Shown here one piece after another: positions 47,501 through 58,500 of a stretch of 64,000 nucleotides of DNA. The first letter of the stretch is position 1. Each line of letters starts with the position of its first letter. The notes below the pieces were generated by a model. It saw only the letters and a program-made list of their open reading frames with translations. It was not told the DNA's origin and searched no databases. The stretch is from a bacterium (GTDB lineage: Bacteria > Joyebacterota > Joyebacteria > Joyebacterales > Joyebacteraceae): positions 1 to 64,000 of the forward strand of contig JALGWI010000021.1 of assembly GCA_025774245.1 (NCBI GenBank). Reading direction: 5' to 3'. The position numbers were made by a program, and so were the translations under genes.

Positions 47501-49157
47501 GCAGATCCTCGAGGCCGTGGCCGAGGAACTCGAGAGGGTGGGGCTCTCCTGCGCGGTACTCCTGACGAAGTGGTCGCAGAGCGCCGTGGTGCTCCGCTAC
47601 CTGAGCAGCAGTGTGGAGTTCCCGGAGGCCGATGATTACCGGTACGACGAGGACACCGGCAACGTTTCGCTCTCGTCCGATCCGGCCGATCCGCTGGCGA
47701 GGGCGATCAGCGAGCGGCAGGCGATCTTCATCGAGGGCGCGGGCAACGGCAAGACCGGCCCGAAGGGACCGTCGACCTGGGAGGACGGTGACGGGCTCGC
47801 CGAGATGCTCTACGAGCAGCGGACGGTCCTCGCTCCGCTCGTCACGGGAGAAGACGTCATCGGGGTGCTCGCCGTCCGCTCGGACGAGCTGACGCGGAAG
47901 GACTCCCCGGCCGTGACGGCCTTCGCGAACCAGCTGGCCGCCGCCCTCCGGAAGGCGAACCTGATGCAGGAGCTCGAGAACAGCCTGAAGGAGCTCAAGC
48001 GCACGCAGGACATCCTCCTCCACGCCCAGAAGATGGAGGCCATCGGGAACCTCGCCGGCGGAGTCGCCCACGACTTCAACAACCTCCTCACGGCGATCAC
48101 CGGTTACTCCGAGCTCGTGCTCCGGCGCGTCGACCCGAGCGACCCGACCTACGCCGACGTCTCGCAGATCAAGAAGGTCGGCGAGCAGGCGGCGGGGCTC
48201 ACGGGACAGCTTCTGGCGTTCAGCCGGAGACAGCCGCTCCAGCGGATCGTCCTGAACGTGAACGACGTGGTGACGAACCTCGACAAGATGCTGAGACGCC
48301 TCATCGGCGAGGACGTCGATCTGGTCGTCGACCTCGAAACGACCCTCGAGCCGGTCAAGGCCGATCCGTCGCAGATCGAACAGGTGATCATGAACCTCGC
48401 GATCAACAGCCGCGACGCGATGCCGGACGGCGGAACCCTCACGATCGGCACGGGGGAAGTCGAGCTGACCGAAGAGCAGTGCGGGACCGTCGCCGAGGCG
48501 CGGTCCGGCTCCTACGTCCGCCTCTCGGTCGAGGACACGGGAGACGGCATCAGCCAGGAGGTCATCGACAGGATCTTCGAGCCGTTCTTCAGCACGAAGG
48601 AGGCCGGCAAGGGAACCGGCCTCGGCCTGTCGGTCGTCTACGGCATCATCACGCAGCACGGCGGGTGGATCGACGTCTCGAGCGAGCCCAGCGGTGGTAC
48701 GCTCTTCGAGATCTACCTGCCGATCACGGCCGACACCGAGGAGGAGAAGCCGTCGAAGGACATCCCGCTCGAGACGATCCGGGGACAGGGCGAGCGGATC
48801 CTGCTCGTCGAGGACGAGGAGGCGGTCCGCGACTTCGCGAAGCGGGCGCTTCGCGAAGGAGGATACGAGGTCCTCGAGGCCACGAGCGCGGAGGAGGCCC
48901 TCTCGATCTTCGAGAGCGAGGACGGCCGGGTCGATCTCATCTTCAGCGACGTCGTGCTCCCGGCGAAGAGCGGAGTCCAGCTGGTGGAGGAACTCCTGGC
49001 GCGGAGCCCGCACCTGAACGTCCTTCTCTCCAGCGGATACACCGACCAGAAATCGCAGTGGTCCGTGATCGACGAGATGGGCCTGGCCTTCCTGAGGAAG
49101 CCGTACGACATCACCGAGCTTCTGCGCACCGTCAGGGAGACGATGGAACCGCACTAG
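44571..49157 (+). CDS. giant hybrid sensor histidine kinase (GAF/PAS, HisKA, HATPase, REC)
   Basis: 1528 residues from the ATG at 44571. Two N-terminal membrane helices (about 5-30 and 45-65) precede a GAF-like domain with C-x19-C-x2-C-P-x-R-P-x-H (near residues 160-190). Further GAF and PAS domains follow (a PAS near [19 protein letters not shown], another near [16 protein letters not shown]). The HisKA phospho-acceptor is H1167 ([11 protein letters not shown]). HATPase N box ([12 protein letters not shown]), G1 (DTGDGIS) and G2 (GKGTGLGLS) are intact. The C-terminal receiver has D1460 (LIFSDVVLP) and K in RKPYD. It should be a functional membrane-bound phosphorelay kinase. A diverged paralogue follows directly. 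The signal is unknown. Confidence 0.9.
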   Translation: MSRLPKVAALIVIAALAILTLDPILGYLIGRVVPALDVRLADEMIYDLLYRLIVLVIVIAAYAAPSQILTQLGRAKEEARHLDGKLDAVRSIIHFTTGEFDPSALIQSTCDQLLGTRSYQKVWIALFDSNGSLVEAAEAGWGDEFQNLKNHMERGKRPPCARKALADSPMVVFQDPVAECGDCPIRPKHYGSANVIARIAGSVNTYGVLCISAPPFIVTDPEEQSLLAKVAWDLGLRLESLDLQSKNAAVTDQLRREKDVTTAMSALADALVMTTSAEEATRVALDRARDLTRSAEGAACMLDPKVGEAIACAWTSPCSRDGADTAPATFDAVTGGPYGGLWKSVIETRKPLMTNDPTSHRVWREPPERSEPLTRFLAVPVLAGEELVGVIAVANADADYTNHDVEALSHLAHLYAEASKRTFTDEMLRVAMTTVETTSESAVVTNPDGTVMHANEAFLRTWGWQHLSDVSGRSIREFLRDPEVVAPAIEQLFKEGSWTGEAAAKRWDGSSFRVQVSAGLATGETGRPLALVFTFVDETERRNSARDRRIVHRIGAAASTAEDLGVLYRTTRQELGNAIETRNFFIALYDAERETISLPVFLDENDQNQFSTLPVGRTLAAYVLRNNVSLLATNKEIDALVEAGEADIVGTPCKQWLGVPLRAPDGVLGVLAMQSYGEDDTYDEDDLSLVTDVSAVVATAISRSRAENARRHGEGRFNAIAETSHDALINVDSRGKIIFWNKAAENMFGYSPDEAAGQPFSLVVPEGFLQAHVDGLMRAVSSEGQGFVRATVEGVGLRKDDSEFPMELSIGAWRANDQTFFTAVIRDITARKQAEEELQFLGSIPLQVSDALIVTDLNFRVTYVNKAAEYLYGYPGGELIGRTLEILSAEPWSKEFQEEIHRTVSSGRVWSGGRQNRRKNGGTFLVEFRVSPLRDRQGRLSSYISIFHDMTERKRAEQLLQTLNAAALGMERHLKTEQILEAVAEELERVGLSCAVLLTKWSQSAVVLRYLSSSVEFPEADDYRYDEDTGNVSLSSDPADPLARAISERQAIFIEGAGNGKTGPKGPSTWEDGDGLAEMLYEQRTVLAPLVTGEDVIGVLAVRSDELTRKDSPAVTAFANQLAAALRKANLMQELENSLKELKRTQDILLHAQKMEAIGNLAGGVAHDFNNLLTAITGYSELVLRRVDPSDPTYADVSQIKKVGEQAAGLTGQLLAFSRRQPLQRIVLNVNDVVTNLDKMLRRLIGEDVDLVVDLETTLEPVKADPSQIEQVIMNLAINSRDAMPDGGTLTIGTGEVELTEEQCGTVAEARSGSYVRLSVEDTGDGISQEVIDRIFEPFFSTKEAGKGTGLGLSVVYGIITQHGGWIDVSSEPSGGTLFEIYLPITADTEEEKPSKDIPLETIRGQGERILLVEDEEAVRDFAKRALREGGYEVLEATSAEEALSIFESEDGRVDLIFSDVVLPAKSGVQLVEELLARSPHLNVLLSSGYTDQKSQWSVIDEMGLAFLRKPYDITELLRTVRETMEPH

Positions 49158-49636
49158 GCGGCCCTCGGGGGCCGGACCGCGGGTCCGCGTCGAACATCGC
49201 CCTTCCAGGCGCCTCCCTCTCCGGGGAGGCGCCTTTCGTCTGAGGAAGACCCCTCGATCCCGGCTTGCCTTCCCCGGAAGGCCCACGCAGCACCGCCGCA
49301 CGAGTCCCACAAACTGGGCCCGACGATCAAGTCTGGAACAATGAATGCTCCTTGTGGGAGGTGAGGGAGCCGGCGCGCCGCCGCGTAGGGTGCCAGGCGG
49401 CCCGCCGTGCTAACGCCGCGGGACAGCAGAGGCCCGCAGGCGGAGCCGTGTGCAGGCCAGGAAGGCCCGAAAACAGGTCACCATCTGACTGACACTGACT
49501 ATCACTCACCCATCGCTCCAGAAGCCTCCCGGCTGAGGCATTCGGCGCGAGGGGCATTCGGCGACCCGTCTTGCCGCCCGGGGGTGCAAAACGCCCTGAA
49601 CGCGGGGGGGACGGATGGTGGCCGGCGGAGCGAACC
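49158..49636. other. intergenic region between the two giant sensor genes
   Basis: 479 bases. A terminator lies at 49207-49234. The remainder holds no promoter of the 17-spacer type and no RNA structure I can name. Confidence 0.5.
49207..49234 (+). terminator. terminator of the first hybrid kinase gene
   Basis: AGGCGCCTCCC (49207-49217) pairs with GGGAGGCGCCT (49224-49234), followed by TTCGTC. It implies the two giant genes are transcribed separately. Confidence 0.75.
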
Positions 49637-52600
49637 GTGAAGCGCAGACTGATGCCTATCGCGATCGCACTCGGCGCAGGACTGGCCTTCTGGGCTGTGG
49701 ACGCCCTCATCGACTTCTTCCGCTTGCCCGACGCGAAGATCGCTGACCTCCTCCTCTTCGATGTCCCTCTTCCTGAGCTCCTCCTCCGCGCGGGCGTGCT
49801 CACCGGCGCCGTCATCATCGGGGTCTTCGTCTCGCGGCTCCTCGTGAGGCGCGCGCGGGCGCGTCAGGGGACCGAGCAGGCCGACGACGCGACCGACGCG
49901 AAGTGGGACCTGAGCGGGATCATCGATCCCGCGTTCAAGGACGAAGGCGAGCTTCCTGCGAACGGACTGATCGCGGACGCGGCGAACGGAGGGTTCGGTC
50001 CCGGCGCGACGCTCGGAGACGCGAACGCCGACGCTGCCTCTTCGACGACGACCGACGGCACCGGCCGCGACGCGCCGACCGTGGACGGCGGCCTTGAGAC
50101 GTCCTCGCAGATGGACAGCGGCGCCGAGGGCTTCGAGGATGCCTCGGACAGCGAGGACGGCTCCTCGTCAGGACACCACGGATCGCAGGAGCCGGAAGCG
50201 GACGCGGCGAGCACCGACGTCGAGAACGATGAGCGGGCCACAAGCGCGACGACGAACGACGGCGAGGAGACGAGCACCGAGGAGAGTGAGTCGGCCGGGG
50301 GCGAGACCGAGCTCGACGCCGAGGGAGCGCTTCCGACTTCGACCACCACAGGCACGGCCTCCGCAGCTTGCGGGCCGCGCCCCGACGAAGTCATACAGGA
50401 GGCATGCAACGATCTCTTCTCCTCGAGCAGTTACCACACTGCGTGGATCGCAATCAGGGACGACACGGGGAGGTTCGTCGCTGCCGCGGGTTCCGGCATC
50501 GATGCGTCGATGCCCACGCTCATGGAGAGGCTCAAGCGGGGGACACTCCCCACGTGCGTGATGAACGCGCAGCTCAGGCGCGACCTCGTGCTCACGGAGA
50601 GCGGATCCGCCTCCTGCGCAGGCTGCCCCGTACGACCGCTCCACGATGGCCGCTCGGTGATCACGGCTCGCCTCGAGCATGATGGCGGTCTCCTCGGGAT
50701 CCTCTCGGTCTCGATGCGCCCGCGCCGTGCCCGGGACGCCGGGGAGCAGCAGCGAATCCGGGAGATCGCCAACGGCATTGCCGACGAACTTGCGCGGGCC
50801 GGGCCGCGCGCCTCCCTGAAGGACGCGGCCGCCGACAACCTCACCCTCGCGTGCGCGGCCGCCGACGAGACCGACGCTGCGATCGTGATCAGTCCGGCAG
50901 GCACGGTGGAGCACGTGAACCCGCCCTTCCTCGCCCTCTGGGGTTTCGAGGACAGGCAGGAGGTCTGCGGGCGAGAGCTGACCGAGCTCTGGGCGTCGAG
51001 CGAGAAGATCAGGGAGATGGTGAGCGCTCTCGACACGGACGACCCGTGGGAAGGCGCGCTGACGCTCCGCCGCGAGGACGGGACCTCCGAGAAGGTCGAC
51101 GCACGGGCACGGGTTCTGACGAACGAGGGCGGCGAGCCGATCGGCGCCCTCATCTCCTGTCCTCCCCTGCCCGACGAGGCAGGATCCGCGCTCGACGCGA
51201 CGCAGGACGCGGCCGGACGCGCTGCAGAAGATTCGACGGCGGGCAGGCGGACCGATGGGACGCCGGCCTCGCGAACAGAGACGACCGGGCCCGTCGCCTC
51301 GCAGGGCGGCCGGAGCGCGGCGCAGGAGATGGCGGCCGGCCCCGGCGAAGCCTCCCCGAACCCCGCGCATCGGGACGCACCCTCCGGCACGGAGGGCAGC
51401 AAGCAGGAGACCACCCGCGCTCCGGCCGGCACGAACGAAGAGGCCGGCTCTGCCCGCCCCGGGAGCCCAGCGCCTCGGACATCCGGCGCGACCGGTGACG
51501 CCGGCGGAATCGCTCCGACGGTCGTGGTGCCGGGGCCCAAACATCTCGGGGACGAGGAGGCCTACTGGAACTTCCTCGAGGCGGCCGGGATCGCAGCTCT
51601 CACCGTCGACGGCAGCGGACTCGTCTCGAAGTGCAACACCGGCATCGAGCGGCTCCTCGGCTACCGCATCGCAGAGGTCAACGGCCAGCCGGTGGACGCG
51701 CTCATCCGATGGGAAGAGGACGGACGGACGCCTGAGTCCCTCAAGAAGATCCTGCAGAGCACGAGTTCGCAGACGGCCGACTTCGTCCTCTCGGGAAGCG
51801 GCGGGACCACCGTCGACGTGTCCGTACGCTTCGTGCCGCTGCCGGGCGGGGCGGGCGGATGGCGCGGCACCGTCTGCCTGATCGAAGACGTGAGCGATCG
51901 CGCAAGGACGAGCAAAGAGATCGGCCGACTCCGTGAACAGACTGAGCAGTACGCCGCCGCCGAGACGCGGACCCAGGAGGAGCGGAGCCGTGAGCGCGGA
52001 CACGTGGAGCAAGAGCTCTCGAAGGAGCGCGAGCGGGCTGAGGCGGCTCTCGCGGAGCAGCGGAAGGCTCAGGAGGAGCTCGCGGTCGAGCGCAAGGCCA
52101 TCGAGAACCACCTCTCCCAGCACGGCAATGCGAAGAAGGAGCTCAGTCACTCCAGGCGTGAGGCGGAGGAGCTTCTGGCGGCACAGCTGAAGGCGCACGG
52201 GGAAGTCGACAAGGAGAAGCTGCGGGCCGACAGGGCACAGGCCGAGATCGAGAGGCTGCAGGCTGAGCAGGACAACCAGCGGAACCGCATCGATGACCTC
52301 ACGGCGGAGAGCCAGAAGGCCCGGGAAGAGCTCGACAGACAGAGGCAGTCCGCCGACGACCAGCTGACCGAGAGGAAGAGAATACTCGAGGAGCTCGCCC
52401 GAGAGCGTGAGGAGGCGGAGAAGCTGCGCGCCGGGTGGAGCGAGGCCGAGGAGGTGCTCTCCCGCGAGAGGACGAGAGCCGAACAGCTCCTTTCGGAGCG
52501 CGAGAAGGCGAGGGAGGCTCTCTCCCGCGAGCGAGATCAGCTTGAGCGGCTCCGCACGGAACACGACGAGACCCTCGCCGCCCTCGCCGGCGCGAAGGAC

Positions 52601-55414
52601 AGCGGCCGCGAGCGATCCAGAGGGGAGCGGAAGGCAGAGAAGGAGCTCACCGGCCTCACGGAGGAGAACCTCAGGCTCACCGAGGAGCTCGAGACGACTC
52701 GGGGCAAGCTCGAGTCGGCCCTGGGCGACCTGGAAACGGCGCGGTTCGAACTCGAGGCCGCACGGAGAGAGACCGAGCGCATGACCGAGCGCGTCCGTTC
52801 GAGCGCGCCCGGCAGTGAGGCGCTCGAGGAAGAGCTCGAGAAGGAACGCGAGCGCGCTGAGCGGCACCACGACGAGCTCAGGCGCGTCGCTGAGGAGCTC
52901 ACGTTCGAGCGGAAGAAGGCGGAGAACTACCTGTCGGAGAGCAGGTGCGTGCAGACCGAGCTCGAGAAGGAGCGCGAACGGGCGGACCGCTACGTCGACC
53001 TCGCCGGCGCCATCTTCGTCACGCTCAGTGTCGACCAGACGGTCTGCGAGATCAACGAGAGGGGTCGGAAGGTCCTGGGCGCGAGCGGGAGCGAGATCGT
53101 CGGACGGAACTGGTTCGACGGGTTCGTGCCGGAGAGAGAGCGCGCGGAGGCCAAGACGACGTTCCAGCGGCTCATCTCTGGTGACGTCCGTGAGATCGAA
53201 GGGTTCAGGAGCCTCATCCGCACGGGCGACGGGCACGAGCGGGTCGTCGTGTGGAACACCGCGCGACTGAGCGACGAGCAGGGCAAGCCGATGGGGGCCC
53301 TGTTCGCAGGCGTCGACGTCACGGACACGGAAGGCGCGGGCCACGAGCTCTCCATGCTGGGAGCCGTTCCCTCGCAGATCTCAGACGCGATTCTCGTCAC
53401 GGATCTCGACTTCCGTGTGGTGCACGCGAACGACGCCGCCGCGCAGTTCTACGGGCGTCCCACGGAGGCGCTCGTCGGGAAGACGCCGCAGCTCGTGACC
53501 GACGGCGAGCGCGCCAGGGAACTCCAGCGCGCGATCCGGGAGGCCGTCTCCACGAACGGCGTATGGGTCGGCGAGCATTCGGTCACGAGGCCCGACGGCA
53601 CCGTCATCGCCTGCGACACGAGGATCACTCCCCTGAGGGAGGGCACCTCGGACGAACCAACCTCGTACGTGTTCGTGCAGCGCGACGTCACGACACACAG
53701 CCGCCGCGAGAGGCTTCTCGGGATCGCGAACGACGCCGCCATCGCGCTGGAGCGGTCGACGACCCCGAGCGAGGTTCTCGCCGCGGCGACGAGCGAGTTC
53801 AGGAAGGCCAGCCTCACCTGCTTCGCGATGCTCGTCGACGACGAGCGGGAGGGCATCGCCCTCAAGCACATCGACCTCGGTACGGGCGACGGCGGAGGCG
53901 CGGGACGGAGTCGCGCGATCGCCACGACGATTCTCTCGTCGTCGGCCGAAGAGTTCGACGAGCTCAGGACGGTCCTCGAGAAGCGCGAGATCGTGATGCT
54001 TCAGAGCAGCGAGTCGCTGGCGAAGCGCCTCGTGAGCGGGGAGTCGGGCCCGGCGACGGAGGCGGTCGAGACGCTCTTCGGCCGGGGCCGGTTCGCGCTG
54101 GCCCCCCTCGAGGCAGGCGACGAGGTCTACGGGATCTTCGTTGCGGGCTCGGAGTCGCTCGGGGAGGATCAGCTCCCGCTCATCGGTGTCCTCGCCGAGA
54201 TCGTGGGGTCCGCGTGGCAGCGGGCCACCCGCATGGAGGAGGCCGAGCGCGGCCGCGCTAGTCTCGAGATCGTCCATGCCCAGCTCGAGAGGGCGTGGAA
54301 GACCGGAGACGTCGCCGAGGTTGCCACGGGTGTCGTCGGCCAGATCGAGAAGCAGCTCACGGCCATCACCGGCTTCGCCGACCTCCTCGTGAGCCGTCAC
54401 GGCAGCGACGACCCGACGAGGGAGGACATCGGCCGGATCAAGAACGCCGTCGCCCACGCGTCGACGCTCACGAGCCAGCTCCTCTCGGTCGGAAAGGGAC
54501 GACCTCCCGAGAGCGACCGCCTCGACGTGAACGCCGTCGTCAGGAACATGGACGAGACGCTCCGGCGCCTCGTCGGCGGCGACGTGCAGGTCGTCACCGT
54601 CCTCCGGCCTCGCCTGAACAGCATCCTCATGGAGTCGGAGCTGGTCGAGCGGATCGTCGCCGACCTGTCGCTGAACGCTCGCGACGCCATGCCGCACGGC
54701 GGCACGATCACCATCAGGTCGGAGAACCTGACGCTGGACGAGAACCGCCTCCCCTCGCTCCCGGGCGTGCGCCCGGGGCGCCACGTGCGCCTGACCGTCG
54801 AGGACACGGGCGAAGGCCTCGACGCGGAATCGCTCGAGAGGGTCTTCGACCCGTCGTTCACCCCGACGCTCCGCGACGGCCGGACCACGCGGAACCTGTC
54901 TGCCGTCCACGACATCGTCGAGGGTCACGGCGGCTGGATCGACGTGCAGACCGAGAGCGGCCGCGGGACCACCTTCACGCTGTACGTCCCCGCGCTCGAG
55001 CCGCTCACCGAGGAGGGAACGACCCGTCGTACTGTCCGCATGCCCGAGGAGCGGATCCTGCTCGTGGAGGACGAGGACGACCTCCGGCGGACGGCGGCGG
55101 ACGCGCTGGCGGAGCAGGGATACTCGGTGGTCGAGGCGTCGAGCGCGGAAGAGGCCCTCAAGGTCTTCACCGACGAGGGCGGCAGGTTCGATCTCGTCTT
55201 CAGCAACCTCGTGCTTCCCGCGATGAGCGGCATGCAGCTCGCCGACGAGCTCCTCACGAAGGAGCCCGGCCTCCGCGTGCTCCTGAGCACCGGACGAACC
55301 GACGAGGAGCACCAGGACACGCTCATCAAGGAGAAGGGCCTCAGACTCCTGCAGAAGCCGTACGAGATGCACGACCTCCTGCGCTCGGTCAAGCTGGCCA
55401 TGAGGGCGCAGTAG
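49637..55414 (+). CDS. giant degenerate hybrid kinase paralogue (pseudokinase) with long coiled coil
   Basis: 1925 residues from the GTG at 49637 (GGAG seven bases upstream). The layout copies the preceding gene: two membrane helices, a GAF-like domain with the same C-x19-C-x2-C-P-x-R-P-x-H motif, PAS domains, a dimerisation/ATPase part and a receiver. The catalytic residues are gone: the HisKA block [11 protein letters not shown] reads TGVVGQIEKQL (G1568 in place of His); the G2 box GKGTGLGLS reads DGRTTRNLS; the receiver Asp is N1857 (VFSNLVLP). Two Ala/Ser/Glu-rich linkers and a coiled coil of about 370 residues (752-1120, repeats like ELEKERERAE) are added. The frame is open throughout, so it is probably a scaffold or regulatory partner, not a dead gene. 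Confidence 0.85.
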   Translation: MKRRLMPIAIALGAGLAFWAVDALIDFFRLPDAKIADLLLFDVPLPELLLRAGVLTGAVIIGVFVSRLLVRRARARQGTEQADDATDAKWDLSGIIDPAFKDEGELPANGLIADAANGGFGPGATLGDANADAASSTTTDGTGRDAPTVDGGLETSSQMDSGAEGFEDASDSEDGSSSGHHGSQEPEADAASTDVENDERATSATTNDGEETSTEESESAGGETELDAEGALPTSTTTGTASAACGPRPDEVIQEACNDLFSSSSYHTAWIAIRDDTGRFVAAAGSGIDASMPTLMERLKRGTLPTCVMNAQLRRDLVLTESGSASCAGCPVRPLHDGRSVITARLEHDGGLLGILSVSMRPRRARDAGEQQRIREIANGIADELARAGPRASLKDAAADNLTLACAAADETDAAIVISPAGTVEHVNPPFLALWGFEDRQEVCGRELTELWASSEKIREMVSALDTDDPWEGALTLRREDGTSEKVDARARVLTNEGGEPIGALISCPPLPDEAGSALDATQDAAGRAAEDSTAGRRTDGTPASRTETTGPVASQGGRSAAQEMAAGPGEASPNPAHRDAPSGTEGSKQETTRAPAGTNEEAGSARPGSPAPRTSGATGDAGGIAPTVVVPGPKHLGDEEAYWNFLEAAGIAALTVDGSGLVSKCNTGIERLLGYRIAEVNGQPVDALIRWEEDGRTPESLKKILQSTSSQTADFVLSGSGGTTVDVSVRFVPLPGGAGGWRGTVCLIEDVSDRARTSKEIGRLREQTEQYAAAETRTQEERSRERGHVEQELSKERERAEAALAEQRKAQEELAVERKAIENHLSQHGNAKKELSHSRREAEELLAAQLKAHGEVDKEKLRADRAQAEIERLQAEQDNQRNRIDDLTAESQKAREELDRQRQSADDQLTERKRILEELAREREEAEKLRAGWSEAEEVLSRERTRAEQLLSEREKAREALSRERDQLERLRTEHDETLAALAGAKDSGRERSRGERKAEKELTGLTEENLRLTEELETTRGKLESALGDLETARFELEAARRETERMTERVRSSAPGSEALEEELEKERERAERHHDELRRVAEELTFERKKAENYLSESRCVQTELEKERERADRYVDLAGAIFVTLSVDQTVCEINERGRKVLGASGSEIVGRNWFDGFVPERERAEAKTTFQRLISGDVREIEGFRSLIRTGDGHERVVVWNTARLSDEQGKPMGALFAGVDVTDTEGAGHELSMLGAVPSQISDAILVTDLDFRVVHANDAAAQFYGRPTEALVGKTPQLVTDGERARELQRAIREAVSTNGVWVGEHSVTRPDGTVIACDTRITPLREGTSDEPTSYVFVQRDVTTHSRRERLLGIANDAAIALERSTTPSEVLAAATSEFRKASLTCFAMLVDDEREGIALKHIDLGTGDGGGAGRSRAIATTILSSSAEEFDELRTVLEKREIVMLQSSESLAKRLVSGESGPATEAVETLFGRGRFALAPLEAGDEVYGIFVAGSESLGEDQLPLIGVLAEIVGSAWQRATRMEEAERGRASLEIVHAQLERAWKTGDVAEVATGVVGQIEKQLTAITGFADLLVSRHGSDDPTREDIGRIKNAVAHASTLTSQLLSVGKGRPPESDRLDVNAVVRNMDETLRRLVGGDVQVVTVLRPRLNSILMESELVERIVADLSLNARDAMPHGGTITIRSENLTLDENRLPSLPGVRPGRHVRLTVEDTGEGLDAESLERVFDPSFTPTLRDGRTTRNLSAVHDIVEGHGGWIDVQTESGRGTTFTLYVPALEPLTEEGTTRRTVRMPEERILLVEDEDDLRRTAADALAEQGYSVVEASSAEEALKVFTDEGGRFDLVFSNLVLPAMSGMQLADELLTKEPGLRVLLSTGRTDEEHQDTLIKEKGLRLLQKPYEMHDLLRSVKLAMRAQ

Positions 55415-55490
55415 GATCGTCGCCCCTCGATCGCGCGGTAGGGGCACGACGCACGCGGGTCGCCGCGCAGGCGGGTCGCGACCAGGAAGA

Positions 55491-55518
55491 AGCGGCTCCC
55501 TCGAACGAGGGAGCCGCT
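55491..55518. terminator. terminator between the pseudokinase and the C25 peptidase
   Basis: AGCGGCTCCCTCG (55491-55503) and its complement (55506-55518), then CTCGTTTG, between convergent genes. Confidence 0.8.
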
Positions 55519-55572
55519 CTCGTTTGCCCGCCGCGCGCGAAGCGCGGCCTCTGTAATCCGCAGCGCGGGCCC

Positions 55573-58500
55573 CTACTTCAGAAGCACCATGACGCGGCTG
55601 TCGGTGTAGGCGCCGGCGGTCATGCGGCAGAGGTAGACGCCGCTCGCGACCTTCCGCCCGCCGTCGTTCGTGCCGTCCCAGACGACCGATCTCGAGCCCG
55701 CCTCCTGCCTCTCGTCGCGGAGCGTCTTCACGAGCGCGCCGGCGACGTTGTAGACCTTGATCGTCACGTGCGCCTGTTCGGGCAGCGCGTAGCCGATCGT
55801 CGTCACGGGATTGAACGGGTTCGGCCGGTTCTGGAGGAGCGCAAACTCGGTCGGAGTAACCGTGACGTCACCCTCCGCCACGCCGGTCGACGTGCTCGTC
55901 ACGCTGACGTCGTCGACGTACCAGCCCTCCTCGGTCTCGAGGGCGTCCGAGGCGAACCGGAACCGCACGACGGCGCTCTCCCCCTCGTAGGCCGAGAGGT
56001 CGAACGTCTCCTGCCGCCAGTTGAAGCTGCCCGACCAGCACGGCGTGCCTTCCGGCACCGGATTGGCCGCGTTGTCGTTCTTCACGTGGCTGTAGCCGCC
56101 TTCCGGAACGAGCACGCTCCAGCTCTCCCCGACGTCGGTCGAGATTTCGACGAAGGCGCAGTCCCACGCCGACGACGCGCTCTCCTCTTCGGAGCTGAGC
56201 CAATGCCAGAACGTCATCTCTCCATCCGTACCGATGCAGAGCGGAGGCGTCTCGAGCGCTCCGTCAGCCGAGTCCGAGTAGCCCGAAGGCCCGAACCCAC
56301 CGAACTTCCAGCTGTGGCTCGTGGAGTGCGAGCGATACGTCTCGACGTGCCACTCGTCGACGAAGCCTCCCGTCACGTTGTAGTGCGTCCAGTCGGTGCC
56401 GCCCGTCTCGAAGTCCTCATCGAGCGGGCCGGCGATCGTGAGCCTGATCGTCTCAATGCCGTCGTAGCCGGCGGCGGTCCCGATCGCCAGGTCGAACTCG
56501 ACCACGTGGTACGAGGGCGCCGTCGGGAGGATCGTCACCTCGTAGCCGGGTGACAGCGTTCCGCTCGCGCCCGCGTTGATGAACGGTGCTCCCGCGCTCC
56601 CCTGCGTCACCACCGCGTGAGGATCGGTCGTCGTGAGCTCGCCCGTGACGCCGGCTGCCACCGCGCTCCCGGTGTTCTCGAGCGCGACCGAAAGCGTCAC
56701 CGTCTCGCCGGCCTCCGCGCAACCGTTCCCGTTCCCGCCGGGGAAGTCCTCGACGACCATACCGTCGACGGCGAGCACCGGCGCGTGGACGAGGATGTTA
56801 CAGGCGCTCTCCCATATCCCGTTGCCGTCGGTGGCGGTGAGCGTGAACTGGAGGACGTGGCCGTCCGGGCAGGCGCCGTCGACCGCGAAGTCGTAGTCCT
56901 CGAGGCACTGCGCCGTGCCGCCGCTCGCCGTGATGTCCCCATACTCCTCGTAGCCGTCGATCAGCGTCACGAACGGATCGGCGGTCGCGATCGTGGCCGA
57001 GATGCCGTACCCGACGTCGAGGCCGACGTTCTCGAGCGTGACGAGAAGCTCGATCTCCTCCCCCGCCTCGACCTGGCCGTTGCCGTTTCCGGTGCTGTCG
57101 CCGGAGTCGTCGTCATCGATCTCGTGGCTGTGGTAGAGGCAGTACGGCTCGTTCGCCAGCGAGACCGTCGTCGAACCCTCGTGCGGGTAGTGATCGCGCC
57201 TCGTGATCGTGACGTCGAGTTCGCCGGGCACCACCGGCGCCGGGTCGAGCGCAACCGTGGCCTGACCCATCGCGTTCGTGTAGGCGGTCCCGTAGATCCC
57301 CTCGTCGGCCTTCACGAGGCAGACGAGCGCCGTCTCCACGGGGCTCCCGCCGCTCGTGACGCTCAGGCTGAACGAGCTCGAGCCTGCCGGAATCTGGCCG
57401 GGGTAGCTGGCGTCGAGCGTCGCAGGCACGTCGGTCCAGATCTCGACACCGGGGTCGCCCAGGATGTTGTACATCTCGAAGTACCGGTGCGTGCTGCCGC
57501 CTCCGCCGTAGTACTGGTAGAGGTGGTAGAGCGCCCGGTGGCTGATCCCGCAGGCCCACGTATAGCCCTCGACGAAGGCCGCTTCGAAGGCGGCCTTCTC
57601 CAGGATGTCGTCCTGGTCCCAGTACGAGGTCACCGACGATCCCCAGAAGACGAGCGCGCCCTTGTCGGTCGCGTTGATCCACGTCTCGCCGAAGCACGCC
57701 GTGCTGAACTGCCCGGTGAGGCAGGAGTAGCTGTGGATGAGGGGAAGCTTGTCGTAGTTCGTGAGGCCGTTCACGTCCGAGGCGCTGAACGGAGGCCCGT
57801 CGCCCCACGACGTGATCGAGCCGTGGCCCGAGTAGATGCCGAGCGAACGGCCGTCGTTGAACGCGTCGCGGACCTGCTGGGTCGTTGCGTTGTACGTCGC
57901 GGAGTAGAGCTTCTGCGAGTAGTAGCCGGCAGGATCGAGCCACTGCCGGATCACGTAGTTGTGCGTCCCCTCGGAGACCGTGTAGTTGTCCTGCGAGGCC
58001 ATGAAGACGGCCTTCTTGATCCAGTCGGTCCCGCTCGTGAGGTCGTAGCGCTCGTAGTCGACCGTCTTGTTCACGAGGTTCGTGACCTGCGCGCCCGTCG
58101 TGCAGGAGAAGCGGCCGATCCAGATGTCGGGATCCCAGTCGGCGGCCCCGTCCATCGTGACGTAGTAGAGGTCGGTCGTCGGACTCGAGCTCTGCGTCCC
58201 GACCCAGTAGGGAACGTACCCCGTGTCCCCGACGAGCAGGACGAACGTCGGGGGCGCCGGCCAGTTGTCGTAGGCGTCCTGGATGTAGGCCTTGATGTTC
58301 TCCTTGGTGCTCCCGCCCGGGATCTCCGAGGTCTTGACGATGACCGTCTCGTGACCCTTCTGGTCCTTCCAGGCCGCGAGCGGGAGGATCTCGTCGTAGA
58401 AGTCGTCGTGCGTGACGATCAGGTAGATGATCGGGAGCGGGATGTCGTACCGCGACAGAAACGCGTCGTGGTTCACGAAGAGGTCGTGCGCCAGGCGATC

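Noticed and set aside
49158-49636. Possible riboswitch or small RNA upstream of the pseudokinase gene
   Set aside because: GC-rich hairpins are present but no conserved riboswitch core (for example c-di-GMP or cobalamin) could be matched.
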